Of a DNA stretch of 64,000 nt, positions 23,801 to 30,599 are shown in pieces. The stretch lies in assembly GCA_023630585.1 (NCBI GenBank), contig CM042567.1, positions 15,787,501-15,851,500 on the forward strand, written 5' to 3'. The stretch comes from Cranoglanis bouderius (lineage: Eukaryota > Chordata > Actinopteri > Siluriformes > Cranoglanididae). The notes beneath the pieces are model-generated. The model worked only from the letters and a program-made list of their open reading frames with translations, had not been told where the DNA came from and searched no databases. Position numbers and translations under genes: made by a program. The first letter of the stretch is position 1. Each line of letters starts with the position of its first letter.

Positions 23801-26800
23801 CTACAAAAAACTGTAGGGCTGAAAACTTACTCATAAAACTCTTTCATTCATTCTTCAGATATACACCAATGGAAAAAGGTAAAACTTTTGCCAAGTGTGT
23901 AAAAAAAAAAAAAAAATCACAAAACTTAACCGAGTTCAGAGAACATTGAGCTGGCACTAAGTAAATGATTAGCTACTTATGGGAAAAATTGTGTACTGCA
24001 TCCAGCTTTTATTTTTGCTTGTCTGTCCGAATATCAGGAACACGTTGCCTTTCACATGGTGCTACAGCGCTATCCTATGACTCAGTTTAGAAGCTCGCAT
24101 CTACAGAAATAATGCTGCCCGTAACCCAAAATACACAGCATGTTTGGTTCACTCCCTGCAGTGGGTCGATTGAAAGTCAAATCGCTTCTCACTGCAATCA
24201 AGTATTTAGAGATTGCTGAGAACCACTGGACTGAGACCACCATGCTCTGATGATCTCATATTCTGGTCTGCAGCCGAGTGTGATTACGGTGTTGTCACCT
24301 GCACCACACAGAGGTGGAAACACACCAGGGATTGATTTGAATGGACTGAACACTGCATATGTGGAAGCTAAGGGTGCTGAAAGTGATGCACAAAATGTTG
24401 TAAACTAGTTGTTTATATAATTACCTAATCATTTATTTAGTACCAGTTCTGTGTTCTTGGCTGTTTTTTGTGACTTACGCACACTTGAAAAAGGTTTGTT
24501 TAACTTTTCCTGACACTGTAGTTCTGACCAATGAATGAAAGTTTGGTTTGTGCAACAAAACTGGTTGTTTGGTTTGTCTGGCTATTTTTATTTATTTATT
24601 TATTTTAAATGCAGGCCAATCTTAAAACATAGGTTATGCATAACCACTGTGTTTCTGATGTACTGACAGGTTGACACACACGCACTTCCATGCACCATGA
24701 CAATAAAGAGCAACAGAGCAACATAATCACTGGGTTAATAAAAAGTTTGAGGTTCACTGCTTCCTGTCTTTAAAAGTTGTTTGAATTTTTTGTTTTATTT
24801 GAAGCAATTAACAGCAAATAAAAGCAAAGTCACACAAAAACAAGGTAAAAGTAGGACATTTTGGGCTACAGTAAATAAACCATCAGACTGCTCGTAAGAT
24901 TATGAATGCAGAAAGGCAATACAGTTGCAGAACATAGCATGGCAGCACTGCAACAACTCAAAACAGGCACAAAAATACAATGTTCAGACCTCTGGAGAGA
25001 AAGCGGTGTGTAGCAAGTAGAAGCTGAGGAGACGTGCGGATCTTTGCCTCGCCTTCAGGCAACTTAAACAGAGAGAACTCCTCCTGTACTCCACGGGGCT
25101 CCAAAGGAATCTCCAAGGGGGGAAGAGGACGCTTCACTTTCATGTTCACTGTGGGAGAAAAAAGGGGAAGCAAAACAAGTCTTGGAAGTAATGCATTCAG
25201 ATGTTAGACCTCAGACACCAGGAAACATTGGAGATACTCACTATAGCCATCAGACTCATCCAGGATCTCGGACTTGATGATCTCTTCGATCACATCTTCG
25301 AGGGTGACCAGACCCAGCACCTCATAGAAAGGGTCTCCTTCTCCCTCATTATTCACCCTCTGCACTATGGCCAGATGAGAGTTTCCTGAGAGAAGCAAGA
25401 CACTGTCAGGTGTGGAGTGCTTCACAATGAATCGTTGTTTTTATTTGCAAATGCATTTACTCAAGGTGACTGGTGGTACCATCTTGAAGTATAACATCAT
25501 CCAAAGTAATTTGTCAATTCAACTTCAGATTACTGCACAGTTGCAGTGATGCCCTACTACCAGATAATCATCTTCAATGACCTAGATCACAGATCTCTAA
25601 CCCTTTCAGTGTTTCACTGTTTTCCCTGCACATCAAATTCCACTAATCATCTAAAACAGCCCTTCTTGAGTTGAAGTATGTGTGTTGAACATCACCTTTC
25701 TTAAACTCCTCGAGCATGGCATCCAGCTTGGTGTCATTGAAAACGAAATGCAGTGGGTGGTTGTAGAACTTGGTGATGGTGGTCATGGGCGTGCAGTCGG
25801 CAGGGTCCACCAAGGCCAGGTCCTTGATGTACAGGATCTCCACAATGTTGGAGCGCTCCTCCTCATAAACAGGCACGCGGGTGTAACCACTCTGCATGAT
25901 CTCAGACATTGTGTTAAAATCCAGCACGGCCGTGGAGGGAAGCATGAAGCAGTCCTTCAGTGGCGTCAGGATGTCCTCCACCGTCTTGCTCCTCAGTGTC
26001 CCGCGCCGGAACTCCTCCTTGACAAACTCACTGTATGGGTCATTAATATTTGCCCGGATCAGCTCCATCACCTTCTCACGCACTCCACAAGTGCTCACAT
26101 CACGCCTAAGTGCCAAATCCAAGAAAAGACCTAAGGGGCAAGACAGGGGGCATGTGATGATCAGACAGCTCTGGGCCAGCCATACGAGACCCGGGGCGAG
26201 AAAGAAGCCATAACCTGAGCTTATGATATGGGGCAACAACTCTGCGACCAGGAATATGAGTGCAGCACATGCAAATGCAGCTGGAAGGATGGATCCAAAG
26301 GCACAGTAGAAGATTACACCAAGCACCGAGTGGCCCAAAGCGCACAAGAACAGCAGAGAGCACACAAGAAAGTTTCCTCTCCTCCGAATTGGCTCCTGGC
26401 GCTTCGCCAGCCGTCTTTCATCTTCTGAGCCACAGCTGTGCAGCACATAAAGCTCCAGAGGGTCAAGACAAAGCAAACTGAGATTCAGGCATCGTACTAG
26501 TGAGCATATGAGCACTACTAGTATGATAATTATGGCTAGACCCCATGGTGGGATCCATTCGGGTGGCAGATCAGGATCTTTTACACGGAACCTATCCAGC
26601 CCCGCTGACTGCCACTTTTCCCCATTGAATACGCACAAGCAGTGATGCGTTTCATCGTTCACCTGATCAGAGATGTTTCTATCCTCGGTTTGGACTACTA
26701 TTAAGACCCCGTTTTCCTTATCCGTTTCAAACACTCCGCGCACTTGGAAAGAAGAGGCATTGCGCAGTGTCTCTTGGCTACAAGCGTCCTCACTTGCACC

Positions 26801-27049
26801 CACTTCTTTAGCGAATGTGACCCACGACCAAGTCTCATTCAGCAAGTAGGAACCGAACAACCGGAGCTTGAAACTGGAGCCACGCGCAGCAGTCAGGACT
26901 CGGTCGCGCATGTACACTCGCTCGGTGGTCTCCTCCAGTCGCAGGCCGAGGACCCGCGGCGAGGTGTTTTGGCTGCACCCGCCAGACCCGAACCAGAAAG
27001 CCGACAATATCATTAATAAGATACGTAGCTCTGCCGAGCCAACCACCAT
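11767..27049 (-). CDS. cnnm3: Metal transporter CNNM3, complete gene (8 coding exons)
   Basis: CNNM proteins sit in the plasma membrane and mediate or regulate Mg2+ efflux. Exons in order: 25696-27049, 25242-25385, 24990-25148, 23229-23398, 18326-18422, 17864-17994, 14968-15094, 11767-11831. They sum to 2247 nt and 748 residues with all phases matching, near the 707 residues of human CNNM3. The protein has a signal peptide (residues 1-25), a lumenal domain with three N-glycosylation sequons (N71, N97, N125), a DUF21 membrane domain (about 168-310), paired CBS domains (about 356-490), a cyclic-nucleotide-binding-homology domain (about 550-640) and a short tail. SGYTRVPVYEEERSNIVEIL and the CBS2 stretch GDPFYEVLGLVTLEDVIEEI are strongly conserved in the family. 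CNNM3 rather than CNNM4 is indicated by TLRSKTVEDILTPL with no IQGALEL insert, the VTRLQYLNALMASR exon and the adjacent cnnm4. Confidence 0.93.
11832..12794. other. cnnm3 intron 7, left part
   Basis: AT-rich intronic sequence. Around 12420-12745 there is an unclassified region with an AAATA run (12450-12490) and ACTATTGGTACCCTTC; it looks repeat-derived, perhaps a Tc1 arm, but I cannot prove that. Confidence 0.4.
12795..14345 (-). mobile_element. Tc1-like transposon, family 1, copy B
   Basis: A 1.55-kb family 1 element in cnnm3 intron 7 in the same orientation as the gene. Its ends read TACAGCCGTGGCCAAAAG on the left and CTTTTGGCCATGGCTGTA on the right, with TA borders. It carries one decayed transposase. 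Confidence 0.92.
12973..13969 (-). pseudogene. Tc1 transposase (copy B), frameshifted
   Basis: Read on the minus strand it begins MVTCKETRAAIIALHKKGFT and keeps the first helix-turn-helix. Near 13690 about 17 bases are missing relative to copy C, so the stretch encoding ASARTVRRRLLE after QQAGVS is broken and the frame changes. The middle frame (13402-13692) retains the first catalytic aspartate in VIFSDESPFQLFG and ends GCFSA at a TAG where copy A has AAG. The last frame (12973-13398) keeps the second aspartate (FQHDGAPCHK) and the glutamate; NPIENLW reads NPIDNLW here, an E-to-D change next to or at the catalytic position. It is inactive. Confidence 0.88.
14346..14967. other. cnnm3 intron 7, right part
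   Basis: AT-rich intronic sequence with no gene, RNA or repeat that I recognise. Confidence 0.5.
14968..15094 (-). CDS. cnnm3: cnnm3 coding exon 7
   Basis: The exon lies between the acceptor TTTCACACAG and the donor G|GTACGG. It encodes VTRLQYLNALMASRVSQSPG and then a stretch ending QTKLLNEKNVTQ. VTRLQYLNALLATR and QTRLLGEK in human CNNM3, as I remember it, are the direct counterparts. The exon starts in phase 0 and ends one base into a codon. Confidence 0.9.
15500..15690 (+). pseudogene. Tc1 transposase N-terminus (family 2)
   Basis: From ATG at 15500 the frame reads MAPHGKELSEDLKKRIVALH, then GLGYKKIASTLKLSCSTVAK and ends GSTQNRPHHGRPKK. This is a paired-type DNA-binding N-terminus ending in the GRPKK AT-hook-like motif. 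The frame then runs into reverse-oriented LINE sequence and stops. Confidence 0.88.
15691..16582 (-). mobile_element. RTE LINE fragment, 5' end only
   Basis: Read on the minus strand this starts at the same 5' word as the LINE at 6738 (TCTAGCCACAGGAGGTCACA at 16582 downward). It carries the endonuclease region in one open frame of 285 codons ending in chimeric sequence: CVQETRWKG, VVSAYAPQVG, GADFNGHVGEG, VVNTYFQKRQEHRVTYKSGG. It breaks off after CAGGAGCAC at 15691, about 900 bases into the element. Losing the 3' end while keeping the 5' end is opposite to ordinary LINE truncation. No flanking duplication is seen. Confidence 0.9.
16583..16915 (+). pseudogene. Tc1 transposase C-terminus (family 2)
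   Basis: The frame encodes LRKLGCRAVFQHNNDPKHTF, LRVKVMDWPSMSPDLNPIEH and LWGILKRKVEEHK and continues through VKAVLENNGDH. The catalytic aspartate expected in FQHDNDPKH is asparagine here (NNDP). The catalytic glutamate in NPIEHLW is present. The first catalytic aspartate lies in the deleted part. Confidence 0.88.
17284..17650 (-). mobile_element. Tc1-like relic
   Basis: The minus-strand frame 17288-17521 reads SKKWLQEIKISVLQWPCQSL followed by DFNTTENLWSELKMPVHLPKP. This is the glutamate-bearing end of a Tc1 transposase, with DLNPIENLW decayed to DFNTTENLW. Upstream, CATATTTCACAGTGGGTTTG encodes the GGG-loop part in reverse. No terminal repeats were found. Confidence 0.6.
17864..17994 (-). 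CDS. cnnm3: cnnm3 coding exon 6
   Basis: With the carried G it reads VHQSPVSTQHHSPRDTFEMG and then the conserved segment YCPDYTVRALTDLQLIR, followed by GTGAGA. CPDYTVRALSDLQLIK in human CNNM3 is the counterpart. The acceptor is TTCTCCTAG. Exon 5 splices straight to this exon; no counterpart of the cnnm4 cassette exon was found. Confidence 0.92.
18326..18422 (-). CDS. cnnm3: cnnm3 coding exon 5
   Basis: A 97-nt exon encoding GRVEVEIGKEGLKFENGAFT and YYGVSALTAPSS, the end of the cyclic-nucleotide-binding-homology fold. The acceptor is GTGTGTAG and the donor G|GTATGT. Length and phase equal the cnnm4 exon at 43828-43924. Confidence 0.95.
18423..19096. other. cnnm3 intron 4, left part
   Basis: Intronic sequence with no supported gene, RNA or repeat. 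Confidence 0.5.
19097..19642. mobile_element. MITE with TACAGTGCTGTGAAAAA ends
   Basis: A 546-bp non-autonomous element with ends TACAGTGCTGTGAAAAA and TTTTTCACAGCACTGTA and TA borders, as in Tc1/mariner MITEs. Inward arms are long imperfect inverted repeats (GGCAACCCAAGTAAACACAA against TTGTGTGTTTACTCAGGTTG region). The left end is duplicated: CTGCTGTGAAAAAGTTTTTG occurs again near 19236. No coding capacity. Confidence 0.85.
20010..20170 (+). repeat. tRNA-derived SINE-like repeat
   Basis: The order CTCAGCTGTTAAGGGTCTGG, a degenerate B-box-like stretch GGTGAGCTAAAGTCCC, then GTAAGTTGCTTTGTATAAAA and GCACCTGCACCAAATAAATA matches fish tRNA-type SINEs, whose 3' end usually reads AAGTCGCTTTGGATAAAAGC. 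The pol III boxes are decayed. Confidence 0.6.
20424..21765 (+). mobile_element. Tc1-like transposon, family 5
   Basis: Inverted arms AGAGTCCCTCCATTTTCACA with GGCTCAAAAGTAATTGGACA on the left match TGTCCAATTACTTTTGAGCC-type sequence on the right (21450-21500). The right arm extends to about 21765 with CCAAATACTTATGGACC and is interrupted near 21567-21675. The true left terminus is not visible. A degraded transposase lies between. Related fragments are at 46800-47945 and 54595-55022. Confidence 0.78.
20620..21400 (+). pseudogene. Tc1 transposase (family 5), multiply broken
   Basis: Pieces in changing frames include RSKEVSMQVKGAINRLKKQN in the N-terminal part near 20622 and, in the frame 21012-21440, GKRRVWRRKGRAHVPKHTTS, MAWACMAANGTGPLVFIDDV and FTVQMDNDPKHRVKVTQGLL. 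The second catalytic aspartate (MDNDPKH) survives, but the glutamate block is lost and the first aspartate block is damaged. Confidence 0.75.
21766..21990 (+). mobile_element. Tc1-like fragment, family 6 (5' coding part)
   Basis: Sequence around 21790-21985 encodes MGKQKKSERLRQGPN-type N-terminal sequence in mixed frames, including LSDFDKGQIVMARRLCPSVS and TADLVGCSRYAVVSTYQKWS. It is the reverse of the coding pieces at 40400-40510 in the family 6 copy at 39779-40633. No terminal repeats are present. Confidence 0.7.
21995..22180 (+). repeat. Dispersed fish repeat, class unknown
   Basis: CTGCATTTATATAGTGCCTT, TTTACATTGTGTCTCATTCA, CCATCGGGAGCAACTTGGGG and GTGTCTTGCCCAAGGACACT form a sequence I recognise as a common interspersed repeat in teleosts. 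It has no coding capacity and the class is unassigned. Confidence 0.55.
22181..23228. other. cnnm3 intron 4, right part
   Basis: AT-rich intronic sequence. A short piece at 22560-22850 has several TCCAA and CACACA words but nothing assignable. Confidence 0.5.
23229..23398 (-). CDS. cnnm3: cnnm3 coding exon 4
   Basis: It encodes, after the carried G, EVEHFCPQRVSEKVLFHLLR, HPSVNQEVKFDPNNKLSSDH and YLYTRNHPVDYFILLLQ, the first half of the cyclic-nucleotide-binding-homology domain. Acceptor TCTCTCACAG, donor CAG|GTGAGC. The 170-nt length equals the cnnm4 counterpart. Confidence 0.95.
23399..24989. other. cnnm3 intron 3
   Basis: No supported gene or RNA. The stretch has a poly-A at about 23901-23916 and an ATTT run near 24585-24605. 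I do not recognise transposon ends here. Confidence 0.5.
24990..25148 (-). CDS. cnnm3: cnnm3 coding exon 3
   Basis: Phase-1 exon reading MNMKVKRPLPPLEIPLEPRG, VQEEFSLFKLPEGEAKIRTS and PQLLLATHRFLSR, the linker from the CBS pair into the nucleotide-binding-homology fold. EEFSLFKV and SPQLLLATQRFLSR in human CNNM3 are matching landmarks. The acceptor CTCCCACAG is good. The donor G|GTCTGAAC is weak after the GT. Its 159 nt exceed the 135 nt of cnnm4 by eight codons, in the variable linker. Confidence 0.92.
25242..25385 (-). CDS. cnnm3: cnnm3 coding exon 2
   Basis: The exon encodes NSHLAIVQRVNNEGEGDPFY, EVLGLVTLEDVIEEIIKSEI and LDESDGY, the core of the second CBS domain. Acceptor TTCTCTCAG, donor A|GTGAGTATC. 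It is 144 nt, the same as the cnnm4 exon at 60838-60981. Confidence 0.97.
25696..27049 (-). CDS. cnnm3: cnnm3 coding exon 1
   Basis: This large first exon encodes residues 1-451: signal peptide LRILLMILSAFWFGSGG, lumenal domain, DUF21 membrane helices at about 169-190, 228-250, 255-276 and 284-305, juxtamembrane helices and the first CBS domain. The ATG at 27049 precedes a clear signal peptide, which fixes the start. The donor at 25696/25695 reads AAAG|GTGATG; open frame beyond it into the intron is accidental. The usual CNNM membrane motifs GLNLGLMALDP and GEIxPQxxCSRHG are diverged here to CLNLSLLCLDP and AELLPHIISSGYG. Confidence 0.95.
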
Positions 27050-27260
27050 ATTGGAATCGGGCAGCTCGGTTTTAGTCGCTAATCATGTGACAACTTGGCC
27101 GGGCTAGCCTTCTACCACTTTTTTTCTCGTTGCCATAGAAAACAATGACAGGAACGTCCTCGCTCGCGCCGCCATGTTGGATCAGAAGCACCAAAAACGA
27201 GAAAAACAAAACAAAACCAGGCACCAAAACAAAACAACAAACAATTTTTATCCCCAACGC
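27050..27260 (-). promoter_or_regulatory. cnnm3: Probable cnnm3 promoter / 5' UTR
   Basis: The first exon and the next 150 bases upstream are locally richer in CG than the surroundings (CGCTCGCGCCGCC at 27161-27173). On the minus strand AACATGGCGGC at about 27168-27178 matches the YY1-type element often found close to transcription starts of housekeeping-type genes. No TATA box is obvious. The call is positional and motif-based. Confidence 0.45.
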
Positions 27261-27281
27261 TTGTGGCCGGACTGATGAAGA

Positions 27282-27282
<1 letters not shown>

Positions 27283-27322
<40 letters not shown>
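27283..27322. repeat. Poly(T) run
   Basis: A nearly uninterrupted T run on the plus strand (poly-A on the minus strand). It may be the tail of an unrecognised retro-insertion or a simple repeat. Confidence 0.9.
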
Positions 27323-27324
<2 letters not shown>

Positions 27325-27488
27325 CGGAACTACGTATAGTCGTTTATGGACCAATGAGATTAGAAGACTGTGTGCAACCAATAGAAAAAAAAAACCCAAA
27401 AAGGAAAAACCACGCCCACAATGGCGTGTTAGGTAACGTGAAATGAACACAGAGGGGTGAGGGTGCTGGTGTTGCAAAATTCCTGCGT

Positions 27489-27494
<6 letters not shown>

Positions 27495-27522
<28 letters not shown>
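27495..27522. repeat. (TC)n microsatellite
   Basis: A short pure CT run; long frames across it are artefacts. Confidence 0.9.
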
Positions 27523-27525
<3 letters not shown>

Positions 27526-27769
27526 CTCCATTTACAGTTTGACTGAAAAAAAAAAACAACAACACACGGGTCATTCACCCAGATCGGTGCCTTTTAAGTC
27601 ATTCAGCAAACATTAATAGAATTACCTCTAGATTTAAAATGTCTTATAAATCATAATGTATTTTCATTAATAAAGTGCAGTTTTATGAGCTAACAGTCAT
27701 TTTGAATACATAAAATTAGTATGGTAATCAAACAAATTTTCAAGCACGGCCATCCATCTAGCTAAGAGA

Positions 27770-27835
27770 AACAGATAGATAGGTAGACCGGTTTATTAAT
27801 CCCAAAGGGAAATTCACAAATGTGAATGAAAGTAA
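27770..27835. repeat. Short retroelement 3' tail-like repeat
   Basis: AGATAGATAGGTAGACCGGT followed by TTATTAATCCCAAAGGGAAA and TTCAC resembles the 3' end of a fish non-LTR element (TTTATTGATCCC-AGGGAAATTC). Only a few dozen bases are left. Confidence 0.45.
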
Positions 27836-28149
27836 CAACATCTATGAACTAGAAAAGTGCATTTCCTGAAGAAAATGCAGAGTGATTGCAAAGCCAACAC
27901 AACTCCCTGGTATCTCTAAGGAGTCGATAGGGCATTGTCAGGCAGTGCCTGTGCTATCGCATGTGGTTCCTAGTTTGTTCTTAGGTGGTTGTAAGAGCAT
28001 TTCAGCTGGATCAGACATGTGGTATGTGAGGAAAAATGCACTTGAAATTAACCACAGCCCCTGAAGGTGGGACTCCTGATGGACAGCCTCTACTGAGTTA
28101 TTTGCTGCCACAGTTTTGAAGATCTGGCAAAATTCCTAGGAACAGTTTG

Positions 28150-29260
28150 AAAAAAATGGGTTCACATATTAATAAAATTTTAATGTTAAATTTAAATGTT
28201 CCAAAAGGCTAATTTCTGCTGCATAAGCGAAAGAATCGGGAGAAAAAAAATATTTCTTGCTTGTTTATAAATTAAAGAAATAAAAGAAAAAAAGAATTGT
28301 GACCCCAATGGCCAATTTGAGTGACAATGTATCATTTTGTTGTGGGTCACTAGAGGGACCTACTATTCAAGTTTTGTGACGATTTCCCATTTCTAACCCT
28401 ATCAAATGCCTGCTGAGGTCTGATTGGCCGACAGCAGCCATTTTTTTTTTTAAAGCAATCAGGTCATCATTAACAATTGACCCACAAACTAGGATAAAGG
28501 TATAGAATACCAAGTTTCATCTCAATCAGACTTACGATTCCTGATAAACAGTTTTCTGAACTTAGCTCTGCCCACTATTGATGGCCATGGCCAAAACTTG
28601 GCAGACCTCCTCAAGACTTTGTTATGAAGATACCTGTCAAGTTTTGTTCAAGTGCATACAAAGAAACATAAGTTACAGCTGTTTGAGTGAATTAGACTCC
28701 TCCACATTAGAACTGTTTGGCAGGTGGCAGCCAAACTTTTCTGAACCAACTGACACCAACATTTTGAAGATGGAGCAAAAATTTTAGGACCAGTTCCCAA
28801 AATTAGGTTTTGTATATTATGCAAGTTAGCAAAACATCTAAGTGGGTGTAGCTAAGTAGTCCGATTGCAGATTGGTTCAGAATCAGCGGAAAAAAAAGAA
28901 TTTATTTTCTCTAGGTCTCACAGTTCTCAAGATATGGCATAAAATCGTGCACTATTCTGCACTATAGAGCCACCATTAGACTGATCAGTCTCATCTTGCT
29001 TGCCTGAAGAGAGGGAGGGATCCCTGTATTACATGATGGCAGAGTTTCATGTCTGTAGCATGTACGGATAGGTCTGCATGACTTTCCAGTTTTTCCCTCT
29101 TTCATTCCTAAGGGGAAAAAAGCATTTTGAATGGCTGTTATGCTGGAATCGCATGACCAATCGGAATGTTGTATACAAGCACCTCTTTCTGGACCAGATC
29201 TGGCACTGGTCTTGTTTAGAAATCTTGAAAACTGGACTGGAAAACTAGATAGCGCACAAA
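28150..29260. repeat. Probable interspersed repeat of unknown class
   Basis: This block has the look of a degraded non-coding transposable element: CAAGTTTCATCTCAATCAGA, GTCAAGTTTTGTTCAAGTGC and GATTGGTTCAGAATCAGCGG occur in sequence typical of unclassified fish repeats. I found neither termini nor coding capacity. Confidence 0.35.
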
Positions 29261-30599
29261 ATTTTGGCAGGAAAAAAAAAAAAGAAGAAAATAATAGAAA
29301 TCGGATAACAATCGCGTTCAATGTTCAAAGTTCAATAGTTATTCTGTAACCATACTTGTCCTAATTCTTTAATAATGTATTTAATGCTTATTATTTAATG
29401 CCAAGATGATTATAAAATAGGTATCTCCCTACATTTGTATTTATTTTGTTAAAAATTCCACAATAAATAATATATTATTTAATTAAGTTTGAGAAAGTAA
29501 CAATTTTCTCACAAGGAATATATCTTTAATGAGTAAGTGTTCCAGCCTTGTTTTGTCTTATTTATAATCTTTTATTGTGTGTAACCACTAGTACCAATCA
29601 TATAATATCAACTCTGTTCACTATATTTTGAAACATATAGAAAGTATTTCATACCCTATTTCATACATATTGTAGTTTTATTTAAAAAATGCATGCAACC
29701 TTCACAACATCGATACCATGTTTCTTCCAGGTGCTTTACCAAATGAAGAGGTATGTCAGCCCTGTTACCATCAATCCTGTTATTTTAGTAAGGTAACAGG
29801 GTTGACAATGTACTTTAATTGGCTATAATAATTAGAAATGGCATTTTTAATTAAAGTGTAGGAGTAAATAATAGATACATAATCAAAGAGTATGGCATCC
29901 ACAGTCATATATACTCTTATTCATGAATGTGAATGCTTATGTAAAATATGTGAAAATAAATCTGTATTTACCTGCATGAATAGAATAAACGTTTTACTTG
30001 CAACATACCTAAAAAAGTAGACAGATAAGAATTACCTGTAAAGGAAGTATGAACAGTTGTATCTATCTTATAAAACGAGATGAGAAATATTGCTCTGTTA
30101 CAGTAATTCAGTAATAACTTGAATGAAAATATGGGAAATTTACTGAATGTACTACCTGTGAATTCTAAAGTAAATATTTCACCTGTGACATGGTAATAAT
30201 GGATCTCTGATATACTTTTGAAAAAGATAGAAGTAATCATAGTAGTAGTAAATATAGACTAATAGAAGAGTGATATATTTGTAGTATAGCGGCCATTATT
30301 GAAAATCTTTATCATAAAAATTATTTCTGTTGTCACTCCTGTCACCCTTATGTCAAAACATGCCCATTCATGATAACCCCACATATAATATTACACAATA
30401 AGCCAATGTGCATATTATCTTCTAATAGGTCAGCAGTGGGAAGATCGAACACATTGAACATATTTCCTTCAACAATTTTCAAAGGATTGCCCGTCTAAAG
30501 TGAAAATGCTACATTAATATTGTACAGGGAAAAAAACCAAGTAGTTTAAAATGCTAATGAAATAAAACAGAGGGAACATTTTTTTATAGAGAAATAGAG
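29261..30599. other. Intergenic AT-rich stretch between cnnm4 and cnnm3
   Basis: Very AT-rich with no coding frame of interest. A short self-complementary pair, ACCAAATGAAGAGGTATGTC to AGGTAACAGGGTTGACAATG around 29738-29812, contains GTTACCATCAATCCTGTTA, which may form a small hairpin. I assign no function. Confidence 0.4.

Noticed and set aside
25643..25695. Extension of cnnm3 exon 1 by 17 codons to a stop (after EEFKKG).
   Set aside because: The family sequence continues as SHLAIVQRVNN in the next exon, and a donor lies at 25695; the extension is intron.
25682..26134. Plus-strand frame of 150 codons over cnnm3 exon 1.
   Set aside because: It is the antisense shadow of the strongly conserved minus-strand CBS coding sequence.
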